Below, piece by piece: positions 9,194-17,865 of a DNA stretch of 64,000 nt. The notes under the pieces are model-generated. The model searched no databases, was not told where the DNA came from, and saw nothing but the letters and a program-made list of their open reading frames with translations. A program made the translations under genes and the position numbers. Origin of the DNA: Opitutaceae bacterium TAV5 (GTDB taxonomy: Bacteria; Verrucomicrobiota; Verrucomicrobiia; Opitutales; Opitutaceae); the NCBI GenBank assembly GCA_000242935.3, contig CP007053.1, positions 2,217,001 to 2,281,000 of the forward strand, read 5' to 3'. Numbering within the stretch: the stretch's first letter is position 1; each line of letters begins with the position of its first letter.

Positions 9194-9502
9194 TTACGCG
9201 CGGAGACGGGCGGCGAGCTGGCGGAGGTACTCGAAGGAGTAGATGCCGGTGCGGTGGCCGTCGCTGAAATCGAAACGGAGGGCGTAGCCGCCCACGCGTT
9301 CCCATCCGGTCACGGTGACGCCGGGGAAACGCGTGCGGTCGTCGCCGCCGTGGCGCTGCCCGAGGATGTCGCGCTCGCCGACGTTTTCGGCGCTGGGCGA
9401 AGCGGCGCGCAGGTCTTCGGAGCGGAAATACGTCTCCGCGCCGTCGTCCCACGCGATGGCGACCTCGTTTCCGATGATCTGGATGTTGACCGGCGTTTGC
9501 AT
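9194..9502 (-). CDS. DUF971 (GBBH-like N-terminal domain) protein
   Basis: 102 residues matching DUF971, the small domain also found at the N-terminus of gamma-butyrobetaine hydroxylase. Features are the start [20 protein letters not shown], the block [12 protein letters not shown] and the end [20 protein letters not shown]. In other proteins this domain binds zinc or serves in Fe-S protein maturation; that role is not shown here. It is on the same strand as hisI (74 bases downstream) and ruvB (upstream). Confidence 0.85.
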   Translation of the reverse strand: MQTPVNIQIIGNEVAIAWDDGAETYFRSEDLRAASPSAENVGERDILGQRHGGDDRTRFPGVTVTGWERVGGYALRFDFSDGHRTGIYSFEYLRQLAARLRA

Positions 9503-9591
9503 GCCTCGAAAACGCGCAGGTTACCCGCGGAAGGGGCGGGGCGAAAGCGCAAAAATCGGGGGAGCGGTAGAGGGAGGGCCGCGGTTCCAGA

Positions 9592-9615
9592 ACACGGGCT
9601 GGAAGCCCGTGCCAC
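9592..9615. repeat. REP-like hairpin
   Basis: ACACGGGCTGGAAGCCCGTG followed by CCAC. It is a GC-rich palindrome (CACGGGCT/AGCCCGTG) with a flanking GCCAC, which is GTGGC on the other strand. Related copies lie at 12996-13087 and 56756-56779. Confidence 0.65.
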
Positions 9616-9623
9616 GTTTTCCT

Positions 9624-10664
<1,041 letters not shown>

Positions 10665-10742
10665 GGAAAAGCTGCCCGCATCCTGGGCGAGCCGCGATGC
10701 GGTGCAAGCGTCAGGCGAACAGGCCGCGGTCACAGCCGGCTT

Positions 10743-11462
10743 CTACGCCGGTGTTTTCCAGGGGGCGGGGATGACCTTGTAGCCATCGGGCGTCTTGCGG
10801 AAGTAGATGCCGTCGCACTCGAAGTACTCCACGTCCTGATACCAGACGCTGGTGGCATCCTTTGGCAGGGTGCGGGTGACCGCGCCGAGCGGGGCTTCGG
10901 ACCACACGAGGCCGTCCGCCGTCCGGCGGAAGAACTGGCCGTCGCGGAACAGGTACTCCACGTCGCCCACCCATACGGACTGGGTGCCGTCGGTGGTCGT
11001 CACCACGGCTGGCGCGGGCGTCGCCGGCGTGACGACCCCCGGCGCCCTGGTGGTGGTCGTCGTTGTCGTCACGACCACGGGTGCATCGACGACCATGTAG
11101 CCGCTGTCCACCTGCCGGTAGTAAATGTTGTCGTAACGATAATAAAACACGCCGCCAACATAGACCCGCGCATAGCTGGGCGGGAGGACCGGCACGATGC
11201 AGCCGCGCGGCGGGCGAACGATCCGGTAGCCCTGCGGCCCGGGCTGGTAAAACGTGCCGCGGCGGTAGTAATAATTGTCCTTGCCATAAGACACCTGAAG
11301 GAAACCGCCGGGCGTGCCGACGCCCAGGCTGATACCCAGGCTGCTCCCCGAAGGCGAAGGCCTCGACGGACTCCTGCGCATGGCATCGTGCGGCTGGGCG
11401 CCCAGGGAAGCGGCGCCGACAGCAATCGACAAACATCCGGTCAACAGACGTAGCGTTTTCAT
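10743..11462 (-). CDS. Secreted DUF6515-like Tyr-rich protein
   Basis: 239 residues with a signal peptide (MKTLRLLTGCLSIAVGAASLGA). The mature part is rich in Tyr, Pro and Val and contains repeated short motifs: YYYRRGTFYQPGPQGYRIVRPP, split in related form as GVFYYRYDNIYYRQVDSGYM, VEYLFRDGQFFRRT and VEYFECDGIYFRKTPDGYKV. This pattern fits DUF6515 envelope proteins. A Thr/Ala/Pro linker (TTTTTTTRAPGVVTPATPAP) separates the halves. Role unknown. AGGAGG lies about 17 bases before the ATG, too far for a normal ribosome site. It follows ruvB's promoter side on the same strand. Confidence 0.65.
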   Translation of the reverse strand: MKTLRLLTGCLSIAVGAASLGAQPHDAMRRSPSRPSPSGSSLGISLGVGTPGGFLQVSYGKDNYYYRRGTFYQPGPQGYRIVRPPRGCIVPVLPPSYARVYVGGVFYYRYDNIYYRQVDSGYMVVDAPVVVTTTTTTTRAPGVVTPATPAPAVVTTTDGTQSVWVGDVEYLFRDGQFFRRTADGLVWSEAPLGAVTRTLPKDATSVWYQDVEYFECDGIYFRKTPDGYKVIPAPWKTPA

Positions 11463-11716
11463 GATGGATTCGGTGAATGTGCCTCCTGCCGGTTCAGGCA
11501 GAGACAATCTCCAGGGACGCATCCGGCAGGCGGCAGGTTTCGGCCGGTGCACCGCGAAAGACGGAAGTGACTTCGGCAACGGTTGTTGAGCGATAACGCG
11601 GAGCCCTGGACGACAAGGGAAGGCAAGGGAGAGGCCAGCGCCGCTCGTGCGGCCGACCGGGGCCATCGATGCCGGGCGGCTTTACCGTCGGCGATTTTCC
11701 GCCACGCTTCGGCCTC

Positions 11717-12556
11717 ATGAACATCACTCCGTCGGATCCCTCGCTCCGCTACCACGAGGCGCGGCCGCCGGCGTCGATCGCAGACTGGGTCGAGGCGATC
11801 TGGTGGACGGAGGGCGATGCCGGAGCAGGAGGGTTCCGGCATGACGTGCTGCCCGACGGATGCGCCGACTGGATCGTCAGCGCCAGAGACGGCAAGGTGG
11901 CGTCGATTTTTGTCGGCCCGATGTCGAAAGCGGCAACGGTGCTTTTGCAGCCGGGTGAACGGTGTTTCGGATTGCGCTTCCGGCCCGGCGCGCTCGGCCG
12001 GGTCGCCCGCCAGCCGCTGGATGAAATGCTCGACGCCACCGTCGATCCCGCGGTGTTGCCGCTGGCGGGCAGCACCCGGCTGACCTCCGCCTTCGCCGCC
12101 GGCGCCCCGGCCACAGCCCTGATCGTACAGGCGGAGCAGCTATTGCGCCCCTGGCATCGCCTCGCAGGGGTACAGGAGGAGCCGGACAAAACGCGTGTCG
12201 TCCGCGCCGCCGGCCTCCTTGCCGCCCGGCACGAGGACATGACGGTGGCGCAAATCGCGGCGCACACGGGAATGAGCGTGCGCACCCTGCGGCGGGTGTT
12301 TGCCTCCGACGTGGGCCTTGCGCCGAAAGCCTTCGCCAGAGTCATGCGCATGCAGGCGTTGCTGAAGACGCTGACGCGGCGACGGTTCGCCACTCCGGAC
12401 TGGGCCGGCCTCGCCGCCGCCCACGGTTTTGCCGATCAGGCGCATCTCGTCCGCGAATGCCGGGCGCTGACCGGATGGACGCCGGCCGCCTTCAGGGCCG
12501 GGCTGGAAAATGGCCGTTTTCTTCAATACCAGCCCCGCAGCCGCCCGCTAGAATGA
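11717..12556 (+). CDS. AraC-family transcriptional regulator
   Basis: About 279 residues. The N-terminal part (HEARPPASIADWVEAIWW, VLPDGCADWIVS, CFGLRFRPGAL) matches the DUF6597-type ligand domain common in AraC regulators. The C-terminal 100 residues hold two helix-turn-helix motifs (DMTVAQIAAHTGMSVRTLRR and WAGLAAAHGFADQAHLVREC). An ATG at 11669 in the same frame is an alternative start. The stop codon lies eight bases before the start of the next gene, a VOC-fold protein, so the two are probably co-transcribed and perhaps translationally coupled. Confidence 0.85.
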   Translation: MNITPSDPSLRYHEARPPASIADWVEAIWWTEGDAGAGGFRHDVLPDGCADWIVSARDGKVASIFVGPMSKAATVLLQPGERCFGLRFRPGALGRVARQPLDEMLDATVDPAVLPLAGSTRLTSAFAAGAPATALIVQAEQLLRPWHRLAGVQEEPDKTRVVRAAGLLAARHEDMTVAQIAAHTGMSVRTLRRVFASDVGLAPKAFARVMRMQALLKTLTRRRFATPDWAGLAAAHGFADQAHLVRECRALTGWTPAAFRAGLENGRFLQYQPRSRPLE

Positions 12557-12564
12557 GGCCCGAC

Positions 12565-12990
12565 ATGAAACTCAAAAAAATCACCTCCAATCTCATGGTT
12601 TCCGACGTGGGGCGCTCGGTCGTCTTTTATCGGGACACGCTCGGCTTCTCGCTCGTCATGGCCGTGGACGCCGCTCGCGCCACCGACTCCGCGCTGCGCG
12701 AGCATGCGCAGTATCTGTTCGCGATTGTCAGCCGCGACGGTGTCGACCTCATGCTTCAGCGGGCTGAAAGCCTGCGCGAGGATCTGCCTTTTCTCGGGAA
12801 GAGGCCGGCGGGGTTTTCGGGAAACCTTTATTTCGAGGTCGAGGGCCTCGCCGCGTTCTACGAGCAGGTAAAAACCCGCGCCGCCACGGCCCTCCGGACA
12901 GAGCCCGAAACCAGCTGGTACGGCATGCGCGAGTTCTGCGCGGAAGACCCCGACGGACACGTCATCGCGTTCGGCGAACGGCAGGGCTGA
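12565..12990 (+). CDS. Glyoxalase/VOC-fold protein
   Basis: 141 residues with one VOC domain: an N-terminal ITSNLMVSDVGRSVVFYRDT and a C-terminal WYGMREFCAEDPDGHVIAF with the DPDGHxIxF signature. The first metal histidine position of classical glyoxalases is not conserved (NLMV in place of a histidine), so it may bind rather than convert its ligand. GAGG six bases before the ATG at 12565 supports this start; another in-frame ATG at 12553 overlaps the upstream stop as ATGA. It follows the AraC gene, a common pairing for antibiotic- or aldehyde-responsive proteins. Confidence 0.8.
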   Translation: MKLKKITSNLMVSDVGRSVVFYRDTLGFSLVMAVDAARATDSALREHAQYLFAIVSRDGVDLMLQRAESLREDLPFLGKRPAGFSGNLYFEVEGLAAFYEQVKTRAATALRTEPETSWYGMREFCAEDPDGHVIAFGERQG

Positions 12991-12995
12991 TGGCG

Positions 12996-13087
12996 GAGCG
13001 GGCGGGACGCCCGCGACACATGGAGAGGCAACGCTCACGGGCAAGGATGCCCGTGCCACGTCGGAGGCGGGCGGGACGCCCGCGCCA
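12996..13087. repeat. Cluster of three REP-like hairpins
   Basis: Three GC-rich palindromes in a row: GAGCGGGCGGGACGCCCGCG at 12996, TCACGGGCAAGGATGCCCGT at 13035 and CGGGCGGGACGCCCGCGCCA at 13067. The second and third end in GCCAC, the first in GACAC. They lie between two convergent genes and resemble copies at 9592 and 56756. Confidence 0.75.
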
Positions 13088-13094
13088 CTTTTTT

Positions 13095-14192
13095 TCAGCA
13101 CTTCGCCGGCTTGCCGGTTTTCGCGCTGGCGTAGATCGCGTCGATGATCCGCATCAGCGACACGGCCTGGTCGGGCGTGTTGAGCGGCCTGGCGCGGCCG
13201 GAAATCGTCTCCACGAAATTCGCGGCGGAGGCCTCGCGGCCCATCGTCGGATCAGGCGGCACAAGGATGCTTTTGTTGACCGAGCGGCCGTGCTCCTGCG
13301 CGTAGAGTTCGCAGGTGTCGATCGCGGTGTCGTCGAGGCCGTCCACGCCGAAGAGGCGGCGGACGAGGCCGCCGGCCTTCGTGCCCTGGAACGTCACGGA
13401 CACCTCCTCGCGCGCGACGAGCTCGGCCCAGGAGATTTGCAGCGAGATCACCTGACCGGTCTTGAATTTCACAAAACCGTGGCAGGCGTTTTCCACATCG
13501 GTCACGCCCTTGGCCACATCGGGGATGCCCCACGGGCCCTTGAAGCCCTTGTCGGTGATGAAATCGGAAAACGTCTGCGCGAGCGCCCACTCGGGTTCCG
13601 GGTAACCCATGAAGTAAAGCGAGAGATCGAGCATGTGGAGCAGATCGATGAGCGGTCCGCCTCCGGAAAGGGCCTTGTTGGTGAACCAGCCGCCGAAGCC
13701 GGGGATGCCGGTGCGGCGAATCCATCTGGCCTGCGCGGAATTTATTCTGCCAACCTGGCCGGCCTGGCCGCCGGCGATGTAGTCCATCATGGCGACGGAT
13801 TCGGGGCGGGCGCGGTTGTTGAAGTTGAACATCAGCGTGCGCTTCGCCTTCGCGGCGGCGGCGGCCATGGCGCGGGCCTCGCGGGCGTTCATCGCGGGAG
13901 GCTTTTCGCAGAAAACGTGCTTGCCGGCCTTCAGCGCCTGGAGCGCGAGCGGGGCGTGAAACTTGTTGGGCACGATGACCGAGACGCCGTCGATTTCGGG
14001 AATCTCTTTCAGCATGCGCGCCACGTCGCCGTAGGAGCGGGCGATGCCCTCCCGGGCGGCGGTCTTTTCGGCGGCGGTGTGGTTGACGTCGGCGATGGCG
14101 ACGATCTCCGCGCCGGCGGCGCGGAATCCGGCGGCGTGGTAGCGGACCATGCCGCCCGCGCCGATGATGGCGATTCTGGTGGGTTTGCTCAT
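13095..14192 (-). CDS. Gfo/Idh/MocA-family oxidoreductase
   Basis: NAD(P)-dependent oxidoreductase of 365 residues. The N-terminal Rossmann fold opens with RIAIIGAGGMVRYHAAGFR. The family signature CEKPPAMNAREA follows near residue 95, where the lysine of EKP is the catalytic one. The C-terminal alpha/beta domain includes GGGPLIDLLHMLDL, the aspartate-histidine region typical of the family. Members act on sugars, inositols and related polyols. The downstream gene on the same strand organisation is a sugar-phosphate isomerase-like protein lying upstream at 14323-15366, so the two probably act on the same sugar. The gap between them carries GCTGAAA repeats. Confidence 0.9.
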   Translation of the reverse strand: MSKPTRIAIIGAGGMVRYHAAGFRAAGAEIVAIADVNHTAAEKTAAREGIARSYGDVARMLKEIPEIDGVSVIVPNKFHAPLALQALKAGKHVFCEKPPAMNAREARAMAAAAAKAKRTLMFNFNNRARPESVAMMDYIAGGQAGQVGRINSAQARWIRRTGIPGFGGWFTNKALSGGGPLIDLLHMLDLSLYFMGYPEPEWALAQTFSDFITDKGFKGPWGIPDVAKGVTDVENACHGFVKFKTGQVISLQISWAELVAREEVSVTFQGTKAGGLVRRLFGVDGLDDTAIDTCELYAQEHGRSVNKSILVPPDPTMGREASAANFVETISGRARPLNTPDQAVSLMRIIDAIYASAKTGKPAKC

Positions 14193-14199
14193 TTTTGGA

Positions 14200-14313
14200 A
14201 AAAGCTGAAAACTGAAAGCTGAAACGCTGAAATCAGAAAACGGCGGGAGGAACGAAGTCTGCCAGGGAGCAGGTCTTCATTTCAGCGGTTCGGTTTTCCG
14301 CGTTTCAGCTTTT
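14200..14313. repeat. GCTGAAA fold-back repeat
   Basis: The left arm at 14200-14234 contains AAAGCTGAAAACTGAAAGCT and the right arm at 14279-14313 contains the reverse complement pattern CGTTTCAGCTTTT. The pair lies between two sugar-metabolism genes. GCTGAAA words recur at 50740-50785. Confidence 0.65.
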
Positions 14314-14322
14314 CGGGTTCCT

Positions 14323-15366
14323 TTACTGGTTCTTTTTATCGAAGGCGGCGTCAAAGGCCACGGTGCTGGGCGGAAAGTCGAGCTTGCGCACAAAGGCCGC
14401 GGCTTCGGTGCCGCCGTGGACGCGGTCCATGCGGATGTCTTCCCACTCCACGGAGAGCGGGCCGGCGTAGCGGATGTCGTTGAGGGCGACGATGATTTCC
14501 TCGAAGTTGATGTCGCCGTGGCCGGGCGAGCGGAAATCCCAGTAGCGGCGGTGGTCGCCGAAATCGGTGTGGCCGCCGAAAACGCCGGCCTCGCCGGTGC
14601 CGTGTCCCCACCAGGCATCCTTGATGTGCGCATGGTAGATGCGGTCGGCGAATTCACGGATGAATTTCACGTAGTCCACCCCCTGGTAGCCGAGGTGCGA
14701 GGGGTCGTAGTTGAAGCCGAACCGTTTGTGATTTTTCACCGCAGCGAGAGCGCGGCGGGCGCTGGCGATGTCGAAGGCGATCTCGGTGGGATGGACCTCG
14801 AGAGCAAAGTTGACGTTGGCCTTGTCGAAGGCTTCGAGGATCGGGAGCCAGCGGCGGCCGAAGTCGTCGAAACCGCGCTGCCAGAACGCCTGCGTGGTCG
14901 GCGGGAAGGCGTAAAGGGAGTGCCAGACGGAGGAGCCGGTGAAGCCGTTGACGACCGCCGGGAAGGTCTCCTTCGACTTGAGGCCGGGGCGCGCGTCGAA
15001 AAAGGTGCGGGCGGCCTTGGCGGTGGTGATCATCTTGCGGGCGGCGCGGCGGCGGACGCTTTCGGGATCGCCGTCACCCCAGACATCGGGCGGGAGGATC
15101 GACTTGTGACGCTCGTCGATGAGATCGCACACCGCCTGGCCGACGAGGTGGTTGGAAATGGCGAGGCAGGTCAGCCCGTGGTCGCGCAGCAATTCCCATT
15201 TCTGGTGAACGTACTTCTTGCTGTTGATGGCGGCATCGACGTCGAAGTGGTCGCCCCAGCAGGCGAGTTCGAGGCCATCGTAGCCCATCTGTTTCGCGAG
15301 AGGCGCGAGTTTTTCGAGCGGGAGATCGGCCCACTGGCCGGTGAAGAGCGTGACGGTTCTGGGCAT
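14323..15366 (-). CDS. Sugar phosphate isomerase/epimerase (TIM-barrel)
   Basis: 347 residues with the xylose-isomerase-like TIM barrel: [19 protein letters not shown] near the start, [14 protein letters not shown] in the middle, [17 protein letters not shown] with the metal-ligand Asp and His, and the C-terminal HIKDAWWG. These Glu/Asp/His residues match the divalent metal site of the fold. [21 protein letters not shown] stretch is typical of inosose dehydratase and related enzymes. The substrate is unknown. It is upstream of the Gfo/Idh gene, and this pairing is common in inositol or rare-sugar catabolism. Confidence 0.88.
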   Translation of the reverse strand: MPRTVTLFTGQWADLPLEKLAPLAKQMGYDGLELACWGDHFDVDAAINSKKYVHQKWELLRDHGLTCLAISNHLVGQAVCDLIDERHKSILPPDVWGDGDPESVRRRAARKMITTAKAARTFFDARPGLKSKETFPAVVNGFTGSSVWHSLYAFPPTTQAFWQRGFDDFGRRWLPILEAFDKANVNFALEVHPTEIAFDIASARRALAAVKNHKRFGFNYDPSHLGYQGVDYVKFIREFADRIYHAHIKDAWWGHGTGEAGVFGGHTDFGDHRRYWDFRSPGHGDINFEEIIVALNDIRYAGPLSVEWEDIRMDRVHGGTEAAAFVRKLDFPPSTVAFDAAFDKKNQ

Positions 15367-15532
15367 GGAGGGAACAGGGAGTTAAGGTCGGGAGTGAATA
15401 ACAGACGGGAAAACTCCTCGTAAAAATGCCGTTATCGCAAGCCGGTTTTGCAGGCGAAGACGCACAGCATGCCCCGGCAGCGGCTGAAAGCGGGTCCGCC
15501 GCCGGCCATTCCCCCCCGGGAGCAGCCGCGCG

Positions 15533-16966
15533 TTACGGGCGCTGGCGCGCCGGTTCCGCCGCCGGGGACACAACCGGAGCCGCGACCTTGCGCCGCTGGA
15601 AAAAACGCCGCCAGCTCAAGGCAAAACCGGTGTAGACGAGAACCACGCCGCCGAGCGAGGCGAGGCCGGCGAGGAGCTGGCCCGGCCAGCCGAGCGCGGC
15701 CCCGGTGTGGAGCTGGCGCATCCAGCCGCGGAGTTTGCGGCCCGGAGTCTGGTCGGCGTAACCGCTGCGTGAAAGGGTTTCCCCTGTCCAGGGGTTGAGC
15801 ACGAGCTGGGTGGAGGCGAAGGGAGGCCAGACGGCATCCTGGCGCACGGTGGCGCTGTAAGGCTGCGGAGCGCGACCGCCGCCGCCGGCCCGCTGCTCGC
15901 CCTGGCCGGAACGCCGTTCGGCACCCTGGCCTCGCTCGCCGCGTTCGCCACGCGCAGCGCGTTCGCCGCCGCTGCGCTCGCCGCGCCCGGTTGCGTTGCC
16001 GGCGAGGGATTCGGCGGCGGGGCGTTGCCCGGCAGCCTCGGCCGGAGCGGAACTGTCGCCGGTGGCGGCGGCCGGAGGAGGCGCGCCGCGGCGGCCGCCG
16101 AGCCCTTCGCGCAGCGTGATCTGCGACCAGTCGGGGATCGCGGCGGCGATGTGTTCGAACGCGCCGGCGTAACCGATGCGGCGTGCGCCTTCGGGCCGGT
16201 CGATTTTCAGGTCGCTGCCGGAGGCCGCGGCGCCGCCGGGGCCGGCGCCTTGCGCGGGCGGCTCCTCGCCGGCCACGCGCCAGACGAGATTGCTGGCCCA
16301 GCGGTACGAGATGACCATGCCGGTCGCGGTGAGCACAATGAGCACGGGAAGCGACCAGAAACCGACCACGTTGTGCCAGTTCCAGTCGCGGGCGCGGCCG
16401 CGCAGTTTCATGAACCGGACGGACGGACGGAGCGCGCGCCACGTCCAGCGGCGCGGCCACCAGAGGTACAGGCCGGTGACAGCGAGCACAAAAAAGGCGG
16501 CGTTGCACGCGCCGGTGATGGCGCGGCCGGTGGCACGGTTGTCGCCCGCCATGGCGAGCCGGCGGTGCCAGTCCTCCATCAGGTGCATGAAATCGTGGAC
16601 GCGGGTCGAGGCGGGCTGGCGGGCCACGCCGGTATACGGGTTGGCGTACCAGGTGGCGTCGCGCCCGAAAGCGAGCGTGACGGCATCGGCCGGACCGGCG
16701 CTCACGGTGACGGCCGTGGGGCGGGCTTCGATCTCCTGGTCGGCCCGGACCCGGGCCACCAGATCATCCAGCGAAAGGCGGGCGGGCGCCGCGCCATCGG
16801 GAGCGGCGGGCGGCGGCCCGATGCGGCGGGCATCGCGCTCGGCCCAGGCCACGATTTCGTTTTCGAACGCGAGCGCCGCGCCGGTGAACGACATGATGGC
16901 GATAACCATGCCGGCCGTGAGGCCGGCGGCGAGGTGGAGCCAGAAAACGGTTTTGCGGAGATTCAT
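15533..16966 (-). CDS. PepSY-associated membrane protein (PiuB-like)
   Basis: 477 residues. Four membrane segments flank a PepSY periplasmic region: FWLHLAAGLTAGMVIAIMSF, ACNAAFFVLAVTGLYLWWPR, WSLPVLIVLTATGMVISYRW and LLAGLASLGGVVLVYTGFAL. HDFMHLMEDWHRRL before segment 2 is the usual histidine-rich motif. Members are thought to assist iron-siderophore uptake or reduction in the inner membrane. Residues about 325-362 form an unusual Gly-Glu-Arg-rich tract (GERAARGERGERGQGAERR). It lies downstream of piuC and the TonB receptor on the same strand, the classical iron-uptake grouping. Confidence 0.87.
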   Translation of the reverse strand: MNLRKTVFWLHLAAGLTAGMVIAIMSFTGAALAFENEIVAWAERDARRIGPPPAAPDGAAPARLSLDDLVARVRADQEIEARPTAVTVSAGPADAVTLAFGRDATWYANPYTGVARQPASTRVHDFMHLMEDWHRRLAMAGDNRATGRAITGACNAAFFVLAVTGLYLWWPRRWTWRALRPSVRFMKLRGRARDWNWHNVVGFWSLPVLIVLTATGMVISYRWASNLVWRVAGEEPPAQGAGPGGAAASGSDLKIDRPEGARRIGYAGAFEHIAAAIPDWSQITLREGLGGRRGAPPPAAATGDSSAPAEAAGQRPAAESLAGNATGRGERSGGERAARGERGERGQGAERRSGQGEQRAGGGGRAPQPYSATVRQDAVWPPFASTQLVLNPWTGETLSRSGYADQTPGRKLRGWMRQLHTGAALGWPGQLLAGLASLGGVVLVYTGFALSWRRFFQRRKVAAPVVSPAAEPARQRP

Positions 16967-17070
16967 GGCAAGGCCGCCACGAACGGGCGGAAAGCGGTGC
17001 TGATGGTCATCGGGTCAGGTCGTTGGTCGTGAGTCGTCGGAAACCGGATACCGGTGCAGGCGCGGGCCGC

Positions 17071-17751
17071 TCACACCTCGGCCCACTGGCGGAGGAGGTT
17101 GTGATAGACGCCGGTGAGCTGGACGGCGGATGCATGGCCGGGATGATCGGCAGAGAGACGCTGGATGGCGACGTCGGTTTCGAAGAGAAGACCGCGGCGG
17201 GCATCGTCGCGGACGAGACTCTGCACCCAGAAGAAGGAACAGAGGCGGGCGCCGCGCGTCACCGGGGTGACGCGGTGCAGGCTGGTGCCGGGATAGAGGA
17301 TCATGTGGCCGGCGGGGAGCTTGACGCTCTTCGCTCCGTAGGTGTCCTCGATGACGAGTTCGCCGCCGTCGTATTCCTCGGGCCCGGCGAAGAAGAGGGT
17401 GCAGGAGAGGTCGGTGCGCAGGCGCTGGCCGGTGCCGGGGATCTGGCGGATGGAGGCGTCGACGTGCGTGCCATAGGTCTGGCCGCCGGTGTAGCGGTTG
17501 AACATCGGCGGGAGAATGCGCAGCGGGAGCGCGGCCGACATGAAGAGCGGATTCTGGCCAAGGGCGCGCAGGATCATGTCACCGACTTCGCGGGCGGCGG
17601 GGTTGTCGGTGGCGAGCTGCTGGTTGTCTTTCACGCGCGCGGCCTGGTGGCCGGCGGTGGCCTTGCCGTCGATCCACTCGGCGGTTTCAAGGAGCTGGCG
17701 GGCGCGGGCGAGCTGGTCGGGCGGGAGGACGTCGGGAATGTCGAGAATCAT
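17071..17751 (-). CDS. piuC: PKHD-type Fe(II)/2-oxoglutarate hydroxylase PiuC
   Basis: 226 residues, the normal PiuC length. The Fe(II) facial triad is visible as His96 and Asp98 in YGTHVDAS and His159 in [10 protein letters not shown], with Arg169 (TRGARL) as the likely 2-oxoglutarate contact. Family blocks [23 protein letters not shown] and PAGHMILYP are intact. PiuC genes sit beside TonB siderophore receptors in many bacteria and are iron-regulated; the exact substrate is not established. Here it lies 114 bases after the receptor and 104 bases before the PepSY gene. Confidence 0.93.
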   Translation of the reverse strand: MILDIPDVLPPDQLARARQLLETAEWIDGKATAGHQAARVKDNQQLATDNPAAREVGDMILRALGQNPLFMSAALPLRILPPMFNRYTGGQTYGTHVDASIRQIPGTGQRLRTDLSCTLFFAGPEEYDGGELVIEDTYGAKSVKLPAGHMILYPGTSLHRVTPVTRGARLCSFFWVQSLVRDDARRGLLFETDVAIQRLSADHPGHASAVQLTGVYHNLLRQWAEV

Positions 17752-17865
17752 GGGCGGCGGGCGTGGTGGTGCGGGAGCGGTGGAAGCGGAAAGCCGCCCG
17801 GGGCTCGCGGGAGCCTGCCGGGCGGCACGGGAAGCGGCGGGACGTCCGGAAGCGGACGGACGCGT

